DNA of 64,000 nucleotides from Desulfotomaculaceae bacterium (GCA_028709235.1 JAQVXL010000001.1:46678-110677); one strand, 5' to 3'. Counted from the first letter of the stretch, positions 34,992 to 45,394 are shown. Notes: generated by a model from the sequence alone, not told the origin. Program-made: numbers and translations.

Positions 34992-35867
34992 TTATGATGT
35001 TTTTCTGCGGGCACGGGTTTTCGCTGCCTTTAATTCAACATCAGCGGCCGCATCCGCAGGCTTGTTCCCCTTTGCCGCCTTTTTCCCGTCTCTTTCTTCC
35101 TTGGCCAGGTTGATACTGGCTTTCAACGCTTCCATGAGGTCGACCACTTTACCGCTTTCCGGCTTGGCGGGGGTTACTATCACTTCTCCGGCTATTTTCG
35201 CCTGGATTATTTCCATCAGGCTCTGCCTGTACGTGTCTGTGTATTTTTCAGGTTGGAATTTCGCCGACAGGCTGTTGATCAGGTTTACCGCCATTTTAAC
35301 CTCGTTATCATGCAGGCTGACCTGGTAATTCATTTCAGTCAGAGCACCGGGATGCCTGATCTCATCCGGATAATGCATGGTGCTCATCACAATGGTCCTG
35401 TCGCTGACCCTGATTGCCGCCAGGCTCTCGCGGCTGCGGATCATCACTCTGGCTACGGCTACCTTGCCGGTCTCATCCATTGCCCTTTTCAAAAGCTCGT
35501 ACACCTTGGCCCCCCCGTCGCCCGGAGCCAGGTAATATGATTTTTCGTAATAGACCGGATCAATCTCAGAGAGATCAACGAAATCCAGAATTTCTATACT
35601 TTTTCCCGGGCTGTTTACCGTGCCTTTTTCAAAGTCTTTGTCCTCAAGGATAATATACTTACCTTTTTCATATTCATACCCGCGCACGATGTCGTCCATA
35701 GCTACCTCCGTCTGGCAGTATGGACAATATTTTCTGTACTGCACAGGGTTTTTACATATTTTATGAAGGTAATTAAACTTAATGTCTTTCTGCTCGGTTG
35801 CGGCGTAAAGTTTAACTGGCACGTAAACCAGACCAAAACTTATGGCGCCTTTCCACATGGAGCGCAT
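34992..35867 (-). CDS. ku: NHEJ DNA end-binding protein Ku
   Basis: MRSMWKGAISFGLVYVPVKLYAATEQKDIKFNYLHKICKNPVQYRKYCPYC; basic C-terminal tail. Confidence 0.97.
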   Translation of the reverse strand: MRSMWKGAISFGLVYVPVKLYAATEQKDIKFNYLHKICKNPVQYRKYCPYCQTEVAMDDIVRGYEYEKGKYIILEDKDFEKGTVNSPGKSIEILDFVDLSEIDPVYYEKSYYLAPGDGGAKVYELLKRAMDETGKVAVARVMIRSRESLAAIRVSDRTIVMSTMHYPDEIRHPGALTEMNYQVSLHDNEVKMAVNLINSLSAKFQPEKYTDTYRQSLMEIIQAKIAGEVIVTPAKPESGKVVDLMEALKASINLAKEERDGKKAAKGNKPADAAADVELKAAKTRARRKTS

Positions 35868-35949
35868 TATTTCACCTCAAATCATTTTGCTTATATAATC
35901 TATTATTTCCTGCGGCGGCAAAGTAATGCGGCTATGGATAAAAAGTAAA

Positions 35950-35974
35950 ACCCGGGCTTTTTACTTACCCGGGT
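35950..35974 (-). terminator. Terminator downstream of gerW/ytfJ
   Basis: ACCCGGG...CCCGGGT with T-rich tail on the minus strand. Confidence 0.75.
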
Positions 35975-35980
35975 AGCTCA

Positions 35981-36436
35981 TCATGATAATACCGGAGGCA
36001 CGTCCCCTGGCGCCTGCGGAGTTGTCTGGGTTTGTGACTGCCCACCGCCGCATCCAAACATAGACTGGATCTGCGCAATTACCTGCGGCGCCACATCTAT
36101 TAACCGGTCATATACGGCGTTCCCGTCTACCGGCAGCAGGCGGATCTGTCCGTTGCCCACCACCAGGAACCCGATAGGTTTTACTGATACACCTGCGCCG
36201 CTGCCGCCGCCAAAAGCCGGCATCTGGGACTCACCATTTTTCTCCCCGCGACTGCTGCTGGTTTCAAACTCACCGCCGCCGGCGGCAAAACCGCAGGCTA
36301 CACGAGAAATTGGAATAATCACGGTACCGTCCGGAGCTTCAACCGGATCTCCGACCACAGTGTTCACATCAATCATTTCTTTAATGCTTTCCATCGCTGT
36401 TTTCATTAAACCTTCTATCGGATGCTGCTCAGCCAA
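35981..36436 (-). CDS. ytfJ: GerW family sporulation protein (YtfJ)
   Basis: MAEQHPIEGLMKTAMESIKEMIDVNTVVGDPVEAPDGTVIIPISRVACGFAAGGGEF. Confidence 0.94.
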   Translation of the reverse strand: MAEQHPIEGLMKTAMESIKEMIDVNTVVGDPVEAPDGTVIIPISRVACGFAAGGGEFETSSSRGEKNGESQMPAFGGGSGAGVSVKPIGFLVVGNGQIRLLPVDGNAVYDRLIDVAPQVIAQIQSMFGCGGGQSQTQTTPQAPGDVPPVLS

Positions 36437-36453
36437 GCCATATCACCCACCTT

Positions 36454-37137
36454 TTATTTTAATCTGATTGCCAGAGCCTTAAGACTTGTGAAGATAATAT
36501 GGCCAATTCTCACTTCAAATATGCAGTCCAAGCTGGTGTTAAAGCAGGCCTTTTTAAAGTTTGGTGTAACATTTATCACTGGATTAGCCTCACCGGCTGT
36601 AAACACACGGTAAATATAACTAAAAACAAAACCCTTTAATCCCCAGACCGTGCCCGTTAAAATTCCGGTCTGGGAAGGTTCTGCCGCGCCTATTTCAGTC
36701 TGCCAGTGAAAACGACGCAGTTTAATATGTCTAAAAAGATATAAGATCGCGGGGTAATATTTTTTAATTCCGATAATTGCATTGTGCAAAATTTTAAACA
36801 ACCTGGCCAGCGCGGGAATGTGGGCTTTCTTTTTTTCTGCTGATAAGGGCCGGCCATCTTTCCCATCAATTTCAGTCTTGATTTTAAAGGCCGGTCTCAG
36901 CCATTGCAAAGGTCGTAATAGCGGCCGCTTTCTGTCTGCTTCTTTGTCATACGGCTGCTTCTTTATTATAGGTCTTTCCAGCTTGTAATGGATAAATCCG
37001 CGCCACAGCGTAAAATCAAGCGCGAAATGATAGTCCTTTCCCTGCTTCCGGTAGCTCAGCCGCATGGTAATTTTTGCGAGGAAAATAACAAGTAGAAAAA
37101 TTATAGCGATTATGACCAGTAGGTATGCCCTGCCCAC
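36454..37137 (-). CDS. DUF2953 domain protein
   Basis: N-terminal TM, basic protein directly upstream of ytfJ, as in other spore formers. Confidence 0.75.
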   Translation of the reverse strand: MGRAYLLVIIAIIFLLVIFLAKITMRLSYRKQGKDYHFALDFTLWRGFIHYKLERPIIKKQPYDKEADRKRPLLRPLQWLRPAFKIKTEIDGKDGRPLSAEKKKAHIPALARLFKILHNAIIGIKKYYPAILYLFRHIKLRRFHWQTEIGAAEPSQTGILTGTVWGLKGFVFSYIYRVFTAGEANPVINVTPNFKKACFNTSLDCIFEVRIGHIIFTSLKALAIRLK

Positions 37138-37192
37138 CTGCTTCCCTCCCGGTCATATTTTTCCACCTTTTGGCGGGAATATACTTTACCTA

Positions 37193-38164
37193 TTAGTTCC
37201 AGTAATCCAATCCGACGTTGTGCCTGGCTTTTTCCAGGTAGACGGCGGCAACTTGCCTCGCCTTGTAAGCACCTTTCTTCATGGTGTCCACAACAAACTG
37301 ACTGTCTGAGGCCAACTTTTTCCGCTCATCCCTGTAGGGCTCGAAGTAATCCCAAATGACGCTGAATATCTCTTTTTTCAGGTCGCCGTATTTAAGTCCC
37401 GGGGTAAGTAACCTCTCCTTGAGTTCCGTCTTGCCCTTTGTGTCTAAAAAATGTGAATAAATATCATACAGTGGGTTCCCTTCTACCGGTTTTGGCTGGT
37501 CAACCGGCGTGGAGTCCGTCTTAATGCCCATAACTTTCTTTTTCAACGATTTCTCATCGCTGAAAATTTCGATGGCGTTGCCGTATGACTTGGACATTTT
37601 CTGGCCGTCGATGCCCGGCACAACCGCCAGCTCTTCCTCTATATCCGGCTCCGGCACCACGAAGGTCTCGCCGTAAGTAGAGTTGAAGCGGATGGCTATA
37701 TCCCTGGCGATCTCCAGGTGTTGCTTCTGATCCTTGCCCACGGGGACCCTGTCAGCCCCGTACAGCAGGATATCCGCCGCCATCAGCACCGGGTAGGAGA
37801 ACAGGCCGTGGCTGGCGGGGATGCCCTTAACTACTTTGTCCTTGTAGGAATGGTTGCGTTCGAGCAAACCCATGCCGGTGACATTGGAAAGAAGCCAGGT
37901 CAACTCGGTTACCTCCGGCACATCGGACTGGATATAGAAAACTGATTTGTCAGGATCGAGCCCCAGGGCTAAAAAATCACAGGCCGCCTCATAGGTCTGT
38001 CGCCTTAAAAAAGGCGCATCGAAAACCGAAGTCAGGGCGTGGTAATTTACCAGGAAACAAAACAACTCGTTGTTTTCCTGGTAGTCCACCATCCTTTTCA
38101 TCATCCCGAAATAATTACCCAGGTGCAAAGAACCCGAGGGTTGAATGCCTGAAAGAATACGCAT
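37193..38164 (-). CDS. trpS: Tryptophanyl-tRNA synthetase
   Basis: MRILSGIQPSGSLHLGNYFGMMK, DGQKMSKSYGNAI. Confidence 0.97.
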   Translation of the reverse strand: MRILSGIQPSGSLHLGNYFGMMKRMVDYQENNELFCFLVNYHALTSVFDAPFLRRQTYEAACDFLALGLDPDKSVFYIQSDVPEVTELTWLLSNVTGMGLLERNHSYKDKVVKGIPASHGLFSYPVLMAADILLYGADRVPVGKDQKQHLEIARDIAIRFNSTYGETFVVPEPDIEEELAVVPGIDGQKMSKSYGNAIEIFSDEKSLKKKVMGIKTDSTPVDQPKPVEGNPLYDIYSHFLDTKGKTELKERLLTPGLKYGDLKKEIFSVIWDYFEPYRDERKKLASDSQFVVDTMKKGAYKARQVAAVYLEKARHNVGLDYWN

Positions 38165-38212
38165 TATTTGCCTCCTTGCTGTTGGTAAAAGTCCAGTTGA
38201 ATTATATAATCT

Positions 38213-38830
38213 TCAGATCATTCCGGCCAATCTTAATAAAACGTTCACTAAAGGTATCACAAAAATTTTAAAGATATAGCCTATTGCCCCTGAAAACACC
38301 AACAGGATCAATATAATCATCCCGTACGCTTCAAGGTGATACAGCCATTCCTGCCGGCCAGGCAGAATACCCGCCAGAATTTTTGATCCATCCAGGGGTG
38401 GTATCGGGAGCAGGTTAAAGATGGCCAGCACTACGTTGATATAAATAATGTAAAACATGATCTCAGTAAAATAAGGGAGTCGCAGGTCTATCAAAGCGAG
38501 GTGGATTACAACGGCCGCTATGGCCATAAGCAAATTCGTAGCCGGTCCGGCCAGGGATACCAGGAGCATGCCCCTGCGCATATCCCCCGTGAAACTCAGG
38601 GGGTTTACCGGCACCGGTTTGGCCCAGCCAAACCCGGCCAAAAAAAGCAGGACCAGCCCCACGGGATCGACATGCGCCGCCGGGTTAATCGTCAGCCGGC
38701 CCTGCAAGCGGGCAGTGTCGTCTCCCAGGCGGTGGGCCACCAGGCCGTGCGCATACTCGTGAAATGTGAGCCCGATCACTATGGCTGGCAGCATTAAAGC
38801 TATTTGTTGCAGGCTTGGCAGATTAAACAC
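38213..38830 (-). CDS. Site-2 protease family (M50) membrane protein
   Basis: GLTFHEYAHGLVAHRLGD and NLLPIPPLDGSKI. Confidence 0.92.
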   Translation of the reverse strand: MFNLPSLQQIALMLPAIVIGLTFHEYAHGLVAHRLGDDTARLQGRLTINPAAHVDPVGLVLLFLAGFGWAKPVPVNPLSFTGDMRRGMLLVSLAGPATNLLMAIAAVVIHLALIDLRLPYFTEIMFYIIYINVVLAIFNLLPIPPLDGSKILAGILPGRQEWLYHLEAYGMIILILLVFSGAIGYIFKIFVIPLVNVLLRLAGMI

Positions 38831-41471
38831 TATCTATCGCTCCTTCGTAGCCGGAAAGATATTCTTTTACGTAGCTGAGTTCTTCCTCCCTGGTTCGCAC
38901 TACACCATCCAATCGGGCTTGCCATACCGCGTCTAATGCTTTCTTGAAAGCGGGACCCGGCTTATAGCCAAGTTGGCGCAGATCTTTTCCGTTAATGGAT
39001 GGCTTATCGTAACAAATGGCGGTAAGCACCTGCCGGAATCTCCGCCTGGCCGTGTTGTTTGATAAATAGGTCAGGATCAGCGGGTAAGATTCTCTGGACA
39101 CGGCCATCACGCGCCTGGCCAGCTCACTCGTAGAAAAACCTGCGGGGTTTTCCAGACCTTCTACAGCCCGGTTCCATCCATTCAGCGCCGCCGCCACCTT
39201 TTCAACCTGCCGTTTATTAAGATTATACTGCGTGCTGATGGCCCAGGCCGTTTCCCAGTTCGTCCGGTGCAGCACCGCAATGAAATAAACCATCCACAGT
39301 TCGTCAGGTTCAGCTATGTCCCATGATCTGAGCACTTTAATCGAGCGGTGTATGTCGTTCAGCGTGTTTTTAACTTCTTCATATTCCACATCCGCAAAAA
39401 TGCTGTCCCACAGCTGCAGTTCCTCCAGGCGCGAAAGCACGGAACTCGGGCGCGGTTCCAGGAGGATATATTTTAATTCTTCCCATACCCGCTCTTTGGA
39501 AACCCTGGCGAGCATATTGTTACACACAGCCTCATTGACCAACTTCAAAGTTTGCGGCTCAAGGGTAATATTATATCTTTTTTCAAACCTGATTCCCCTC
39601 AATATCCGGGTTGGATCTTCCACGAAGCTCAGATTATGCAGTACCCGCAGCAAACCCTGCTCCAGGTCTTCCCGACCACCGAAATAGTCAACAATATACC
39701 CGAAATCATCACTGTTCAACGACACGGCCATAGCGTTGATAGTAAAATCCCGCCTGTACAGGTCCTGGTGCAATGACGATGTTTCTATTTGCGGCATGGC
39801 CGCGGGATACTGGTAGAATTCCACCCGCGCCGTAGCCACATCCACCTGCCGGCCATTGGAAAAATGGACAGTGGCGGTGTAAAACTTCGGGTGCACCCTG
39901 ACCCGTCCGCCCAAATCCCTGCTTAGATTTCTGGCTAGTGCAATACCGTCCCCTTCCACTACCAGATCTATGTCGTTGCAGTCCATACCGAGCAAAAGGT
40001 CGCGTACTATACCGCCGGCCGCGTATATCCTATAACCCATAGAAGAGGCTATTTTACCAGCATGCTCCATGATCTCCATATATTCCGCGGCAAGTCCCCG
40101 GCACATCAACTCCCGGATATTTGTGTGCGGATGTTCAGCGTTACTGCCGCTGTAAACTCTTTTATGCCTGACCTGGACTTCACCGTGCAGGGTGCGCAGT
40201 ACGTCTGTGCGGGATACTATCCCCACCAGTTTACCCTCTTTCAGCACAGGAAGCCGTCCGATATCATGCCGGATCATCAATTCCCGCACTATTGATACAG
40301 GAGTTGCAGGGCTGACAGTAATCATGTTGCTGGTCATAAACCCTTTGGCGGGAGCGTGTCCCAGGCCGTGGTGGGTGGCTTTTTCAACGTCGCGGCGGGA
40401 GATCACGCCCACCACCTGCTCGCCCCTCACCACCGGCAGGCCGGTATGGCCGTACCGCAGCATCAACCGCCCCGCTTCCTCAATTATTGTTTCCGGGGTT
40501 ATTGTCTTCACCGGGCTGGACATAATTTCTGCGGCCGTCGCCGGCGGTCTGACCTTTGAGCGGATGGCCTCCAGGAGCAGTTCAGCCACTTCATCCACTT
40601 TCGCCTTTTTTATAATGGCCGAGGCAGCGGCAGGATGTCCCCCGCCACCCAGTCCTTCAAGTACTTCTTTAACGCTGAGTTCAGGTATGCTGCTGCGGGC
40701 GACGATATGAACGCGGTCATCCATCTCAACCACGGTAAAAACTGCATCCAGGTGGATAAAATCCACCAGTTTGTGGGTCAGCAGGTCGAGACCGCCGATA
40801 AACTCGTCCACGTTCCCCTTGGCGATTAAGATTTTAATCCCGTTTATTTCATGCTTTTCGGCTGATACCAGGAGGGTTTTTAAAAGGGAACGCTGCTTTT
40901 CTGAAAGCGGCCTTTCAAGAAATTCGGCTACTACAGACAGATTGGCGCCCTGCGCCAGCAAATAAGCCACTGCCCCGGCGTCTCTCGGTGTAGTACTCGG
41001 AAAAACAAGAGATCCGGTATCTTCATAAATACCAAGGGAAAATACTGTTGCCTCCATCGGGGTAATAACAATGTTGCTTTCTCTCATCTTCTCTACAAGT
41101 AAAGTGGTAGTTGCCCCGACCATTTCAACAACCTCTACATTTCCCGTAGCGTCACCCTCACCCCGCGGGTGGTGATCATAGATATGTATTTCAATGCCGG
41201 GTTTTTCGAGCAAACCCGCCAGCCGGTCAAGACGTCCGGCTGTTTTAGTATCGACCAGAATGACTCTTTTGACCAAATCCCGGTCAATGTCTTTGACTGT
41301 CCTGACATTAAGCGTGTCTTTATGCAGAGCCATGAACTCTTCAACATTTTTTAAAAGAGGCCCGGGGAAAACCATGACGGCGCCCGGGTAAAGCTTTTGG
41401 GCCGCCACCATAGAAGCAAGAGCGTCCATATCGGTGTTGGTATGACTTGTTATAATTTCCACGGCCTGCAC
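38823..41471 (-). CDS. DHH-CBS-CCA/poly(A)-polymerase fusion protein
   Basis: N-terminal DHH (ITSHTNTDMDALAS, IYDHHPRG, GGGGHPAAAS), two CBS domains, then NTase YAAGGIVRDLLLGMDCNDIDLVVEGDGIALA. Confidence 0.94.
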   Translation of the reverse strand: MQAVEIITSHTNTDMDALASMVAAQKLYPGAVMVFPGPLLKNVEEFMALHKDTLNVRTVKDIDRDLVKRVILVDTKTAGRLDRLAGLLEKPGIEIHIYDHHPRGEGDATGNVEVVEMVGATTTLLVEKMRESNIVITPMEATVFSLGIYEDTGSLVFPSTTPRDAGAVAYLLAQGANLSVVAEFLERPLSEKQRSLLKTLLVSAEKHEINGIKILIAKGNVDEFIGGLDLLTHKLVDFIHLDAVFTVVEMDDRVHIVARSSIPELSVKEVLEGLGGGGHPAAASAIIKKAKVDEVAELLLEAIRSKVRPPATAAEIMSSPVKTITPETIIEEAGRLMLRYGHTGLPVVRGEQVVGVISRRDVEKATHHGLGHAPAKGFMTSNMITVSPATPVSIVRELMIRHDIGRLPVLKEGKLVGIVSRTDVLRTLHGEVQVRHKRVYSGSNAEHPHTNIRELMCRGLAAEYMEIMEHAGKIASSMGYRIYAAGGIVRDLLLGMDCNDIDLVVEGDGIALARNLSRDLGGRVRVHPKFYTATVHFSNGRQVDVATARVEFYQYPAAMPQIETSSLHQDLYRRDFTINAMAVSLNSDDFGYIVDYFGGREDLEQGLLRVLHNLSFVEDPTRILRGIRFEKRYNITLEPQTLKLVNEAVCNNMLARVSKERVWEELKYILLEPRPSSVLSRLEELQLWDSIFADVEYEEVKNTLNDIHRSIKVLRSWDIAEPDELWMVYFIAVLHRTNWETAWAISTQYNLNKRQVEKVAAALNGWNRAVEGLENPAGFSTSELARRVMAVSRESYPLILTYLSNNTARRRFRQVLTAICYDKPSINGKDLRQLGYKPGPAFKKALDAVWQARLDGVVRTREEELSYVKEYLSGYEGAIDSV

Positions 41472-41641
41472 CCGCTTTACAAAATATGCATTTCATTATA
41501 TCACACCAGCACATACAAAAAAAGCGTCCTATTGAGACGTGTAATGTGCTGCGCGGGACATGTAAATTCAGAGGAGCGCCTCTTGGAGACGCCCTCTTAC
41601 GTGCCATTGAGACAATATGGAAAATAAGTATCAGGCCATGT

Positions 41642-42622
41642 TCAACTTATTTTATCTTCTCTTACCGCATTCGACCATTTGCCGCAGCGGTCTCCCCAGC
41701 GGGCGATTATTTCTCCATCTTCTGTAATCTGAACCACTTCACACAGGTTGGAACACCCTGAGCATTCAAAGCTGCCGGTCTTGTACTTCATATTTGATAT
41801 CCCGAAACCTTTGAAGAAGCTATAGCCTCTTTTTGCCACGGCTTCGCGGGCCAGCAGCGCCGCTCCTACAGCCCCCATGACATTATAGTATGGCGGCACC
41901 TTTACCGGCAATCCAAGGGCCTGTTCAAAGGCCCTGATCATACCCACATTGGCGGCCACACCGCCCTGAAAGACTACCGGCGCTAAAATTTCTTTGCCTT
42001 TGCCAACATTGTTGAGGTAGTTGCGCACCAAGGCCTGGCACAGTCCCGCCAGTATATCAGGCAACCCGCATCCCATCTGCTGCTTGTGGATCATATCTGA
42101 CTCTGCAAAGACAGCGCACCTGCCGGCTATTCTGACTGATGATTCAGACTGCAGGGCGATCTCCCCGAATTGATCAATGGCAATATTCAGGCGGGCAGCC
42201 TGCTGATCCAGAAAAGATCCCGTACCTGCCGCGCACACCGTGTTCATGGCAAAATCTGTAACCACTCCGTGGCGCAGTATTATAATCTTGGAGTCCTGCC
42301 CCCCTATCTCCAAAATCGTCTGAACACCCGGGACTACCTGGGAAGTAGCAACAGCATGCGCGGTTATTTCATTCTTAACAGCATCCGCCCCCACGATAAT
42401 CCCAGCCAGATTCCTGCCGCTGCCGGTAGTGCCCACTCCTCTTATTTTGCTGCCTGCGGGCAGCTTGCCGCTTAGTTCCTTCAAGCCTTTTTGCACCATT
42501 GCGATGGGCTGACCTTGTGTCCTCAGGTAAATTGCATCGGTTACAGCCCCACCATCATCTATGAAAATAATATTGGTGCTGACTGAACCAACATCTATAC
42601 CAATATAGCCTTTCATTTGCAT
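41642..42622 (-). CDS. Acyl-CoA dehydratase activase (BadF/BadG/BcrA/BcrD ATPase)
   Basis: GYIGIDVGSVSTNIIFIDD, LEIGGQDSKIIILRHGVVTDFAMNTVCAAGTGSFLDQQAARL. Confidence 0.93.
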   Translation of the reverse strand: MQMKGYIGIDVGSVSTNIIFIDDGGAVTDAIYLRTQGQPIAMVQKGLKELSGKLPAGSKIRGVGTTGSGRNLAGIIVGADAVKNEITAHAVATSQVVPGVQTILEIGGQDSKIIILRHGVVTDFAMNTVCAAGTGSFLDQQAARLNIAIDQFGEIALQSESSVRIAGRCAVFAESDMIHKQQMGCGLPDILAGLCQALVRNYLNNVGKGKEILAPVVFQGGVAANVGMIRAFEQALGLPVKVPPYYNVMGAVGAALLAREAVAKRGYSFFKGFGISNMKYKTGSFECSGCSNLCEVVQITEDGEIIARWGDRCGKWSNAVREDKIS

Positions 42623-43713
42623 GATACCTCCTTAACTTCCTTCTTCCTGGCCAGCAGGTCGACAAAAGCTTCGAGACGGGTTAGTGTTCCGGCCTCGCCG
42701 GTATGCTCGTCCATGATCATAGTCATGACCGGCGTACCATAGTCGGATCTCATTTCCGGTAAAATGCTTTCCGCTACTATTTCAGGCATGCAGGTGAAGG
42801 GAAAAACCTGAATGATGCCGTCGTAGCCTGCCCGGGCAAAATTTACAGCGTTTCCGACGCTTTCCTGCCCGTGGCCGCCGACAAAATGCCGCAGGTAGGG
42901 GCGCGCCGCTTCACATGCTTTTTTCCTTGACCTGAGCCCCTTGACCAGCCCCATAAATATGTGATCGTTTACCCACTCGCTCAAATATATCGAACGATCT
43001 ACCTCCGTCCCCAAACGGCCCAGTGTTCTTTCCAGGTACTGGTTGGAAAAAGGATCCAGCAGGGTATAAATTTCACCGATCAGCCCCACTTTAACGACTG
43101 CTTTTTTACTATCCACGGCCACAGCGGACATTAATTCGTCCGCATTTCTTTTGGCCTCCGCAAGCGCTATCTCAGAATCAGCCCGGTCTAACATCTCCAA
43201 GGATTTAGCATAGGCTTTTTCCGTTGAGCCCGGCGTCAATTCCCTCGGTCTGGACCGGAAGGCGGCCATTTCCACCTCGTCGACAGCCTTTGCTTTCCGG
43301 TACCCGAAGCGTATTGCTTGAAAAATATGCCACCAGGAGCTGGTTCCTGACAATGCCTTTATTTTGGCCAGCAGCTCAGTTAGATGCTTTTGCGGCGGCT
43401 CCAAACCAATTAGCTTCATGTCATAGCCCAATTCTTTTAGAATAGCATGCTCTATTTGGGCATAGTAGCCAAAACGACACGGCCCGCACCCGCCGGCCAT
43501 AATAATCGTGTCTGCTCCCTTTTCGCTGGCCTCGATAAAGTTGCCAAGGTTTAATTTCAGCGGCAGGCAGGCGAATTCAGGTCCATATTTAGCCCCGATG
43601 GTTAGGGTCCTTTTACTGGAAGGCGGCGGCACTACCACATCGACTCCCAGGTATTGCAGCATCGCCTTAACAGGAATAAATAAATTCCCCATATGAGGAA
43701 AAGTAACGCGCAT
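42613..43713 (-). CDS. DUF2229/HgdB-like dehydratase-family protein
   Basis: EFACLPLKLNLGNFIEASEKGADTIIMAGGCGPCRFGYYAQI; adjacent activase. Confidence 0.85.
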   Translation of the reverse strand: MRVTFPHMGNLFIPVKAMLQYLGVDVVVPPPSSKRTLTIGAKYGPEFACLPLKLNLGNFIEASEKGADTIIMAGGCGPCRFGYYAQIEHAILKELGYDMKLIGLEPPQKHLTELLAKIKALSGTSSWWHIFQAIRFGYRKAKAVDEVEMAAFRSRPRELTPGSTEKAYAKSLEMLDRADSEIALAEAKRNADELMSAVAVDSKKAVVKVGLIGEIYTLLDPFSNQYLERTLGRLGTEVDRSIYLSEWVNDHIFMGLVKGLRSRKKACEAARPYLRHFVGGHGQESVGNAVNFARAGYDGIIQVFPFTCMPEIVAESILPEMRSDYGTPVMTMIMDEHTGEAGTLTRLEAFVDLLARKKEVKEVSCK

Positions 43714-43782
43714 AATGCTCTCCTTTTGCTGGGCGGGATTTTTCCCGCCAAATATGTGTGGTTAAAGAACGCATCTACCGCC

Positions 43783-44760
43783 TTACGACCCAAATGCGGC
43801 TTTTCTCCAGCGCACCATATCTAAAAAGGCCTCCAACCTGGTCATAACCCCAGCCTCTCCGGTGTGTTCGTCCAGGGTCAGGTTTAAAAACGGTAGGCCG
43901 GAGCCGTGGGCGTATCTTTCTATAATACCGCCTGTCATGGAATCGGGACCACAACCAAAAGCGGCGACATGGATCATGCCGGAAATACCGGGTTGCTCTA
44001 GATAGTGTAATGCCGCCCCAATCATCCGGTTACCCAGGGTCCAGAAAAGTCTTTTTGGCAGGCGTGCGGCGCAACTCCTGACAATTTTTTCGGAAACATG
44101 TTCCGCTGTCGCCACCACAGCGCCCATTGCGCGAAGGCGGTAAATTATGTCCATGCTTATATAAGGGTCGTAAATGTTATAGGGGTGACCAAGCAGGACA
44201 ATATTAAATTTCTCCCCGTCAGGCAGAAATTTATCTTCCACCCTGCCTTCGATCAGGGCCAGCGCTTCAGAAGGCATCAATCCCATCTCCATAAGCTTGA
44301 AATATTTCTTCTGGACCTGCAGCGCTTTCAGACAGGCCCGCCATATATCAAGATGGTTTTTAGTGAAAATGTTACCTATATTTTTTATAGCACAATAAAA
44401 ATCTTTATTATTTTTGTAAAGGTTTATATCTACTTCGATTAGAGGAGGAAGGTTTTTGAGACAGCGAATCATGTCAGGCAGGCCTAAGATTTTAGGACAA
44501 ATATATTCCCGCTTTTCTACACTGACGATCCTTGGAAGAAAAATCATGTCCGCCTTTCCTGCCAGGTCCAGTACATGGCCGTAGAACATTTTAACCGGCA
44601 AGCATACTTCATCCACGGCGTTTTTCAATCCTTCAGCGAGGATCCCTTTGGCCGAGTGGGATGAGAGCACAACCTCAGCGCCCAGTTCTTCAAAAAATAC
44701 CCGCCACAATGGATAATAATAATAATACAAAAGCGATCTGGGGATGCCTATTTTCATCAA
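43783..44760 (-). CDS. DUF2229/HgdB-like dehydratase-family protein
   Basis: KIGIPRSLLYYYYYPLWRVFFEELGAEVVLSSHSAKGILAEGLKNAVDEVCLPVKMFYGH; AFGCGPDSMTGG; LTLDEHTGEAGVMTRLEAFLD shared with the downstream gene. Confidence 0.85.
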   Translation of the reverse strand: MMKIGIPRSLLYYYYYPLWRVFFEELGAEVVLSSHSAKGILAEGLKNAVDEVCLPVKMFYGHVLDLAGKADMIFLPRIVSVEKREYICPKILGLPDMIRCLKNLPPLIEVDINLYKNNKDFYCAIKNIGNIFTKNHLDIWRACLKALQVQKKYFKLMEMGLMPSEALALIEGRVEDKFLPDGEKFNIVLLGHPYNIYDPYISMDIIYRLRAMGAVVATAEHVSEKIVRSCAARLPKRLFWTLGNRMIGAALHYLEQPGISGMIHVAAFGCGPDSMTGGIIERYAHGSGLPFLNLTLDEHTGEAGVMTRLEAFLDMVRWRKAAFGS

Positions 44761-44829
44761 TATAAACTCCTTGGGAGATATCTTTTATTATGCTAATTTT
44801 TTGACTGGAATAAACATCATGGCGCGCTG

Positions 44830-45387
44830 TTAAGAGTTTTTAGCCAAAATGCTTTGCAATGCCTTTGTTGTCAGAGGCGCCCCTTTTTCCACGTCGTCCG
44901 CCCCGTCCATTTTGCCGATATCACCGATGCCGACTACCAGTGGTATATCCAACCTGTCTATGCTCTCCACCGTGTCGCCTTTCAGCGGGTAGTCCCCGGG
45001 CCGCCCCAGCTTATCAACTGGTTCCTCAATAATTTGTCCGTCTCTGGACACTGAAAGATCAACCACACAGCCGTTTACTTGCGCGGTGTTGGAAGCCACC
45101 GCCAGAACCCCAAGGATCTGGATTTCCGGATGACCGGCTATATAGGCCATAGCTTCCTCGCCACGACCCGTACCATTATATCCTCGATCATCAAGCATAA
45201 CCACAACAGGATCTTGTGGCGCGCTTTTAATCAAATTTACCAGTTCCTCGCCCGATTGGGTGGTCGGATTGCCGGCAGAACAGGAAATACAGCGGGCTCC
45301 AATATTCCGGGCTGCCGTTTCAACCGCTGCCTTTGCGATCTGATCACCGTCGGTGACCAGGATTACTTTTCTTTTATTGGCAGACAT
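44830..45387 (-). CDS. spoVAEA: Stage V sporulation protein AE (SpoVAEA type)
   Basis: KRKVILVTDGDQIAKAAVETAARNIGARCISCSAGNPT...VMLDDRGYNGTGRGEEAM. Confidence 0.9.
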   Translation of the reverse strand: MSANKRKVILVTDGDQIAKAAVETAARNIGARCISCSAGNPTTQSGEELVNLIKSAPQDPVVVMLDDRGYNGTGRGEEAMAYIAGHPEIQILGVLAVASNTAQVNGCVVDLSVSRDGQIIEEPVDKLGRPGDYPLKGDTVESIDRLDIPLVVGIGDIGKMDGADDVEKGAPLTTKALQSILAKNS

Positions 45388-45394
45388 ACCTCAC

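Noticed and set aside
38160-38215. T-box riboswitch upstream of trpS (and proS at 11263)
   Set aside because: Spacers of about 50 and 20 bp are too short and carry no TGGNACC-type T-box sequence.
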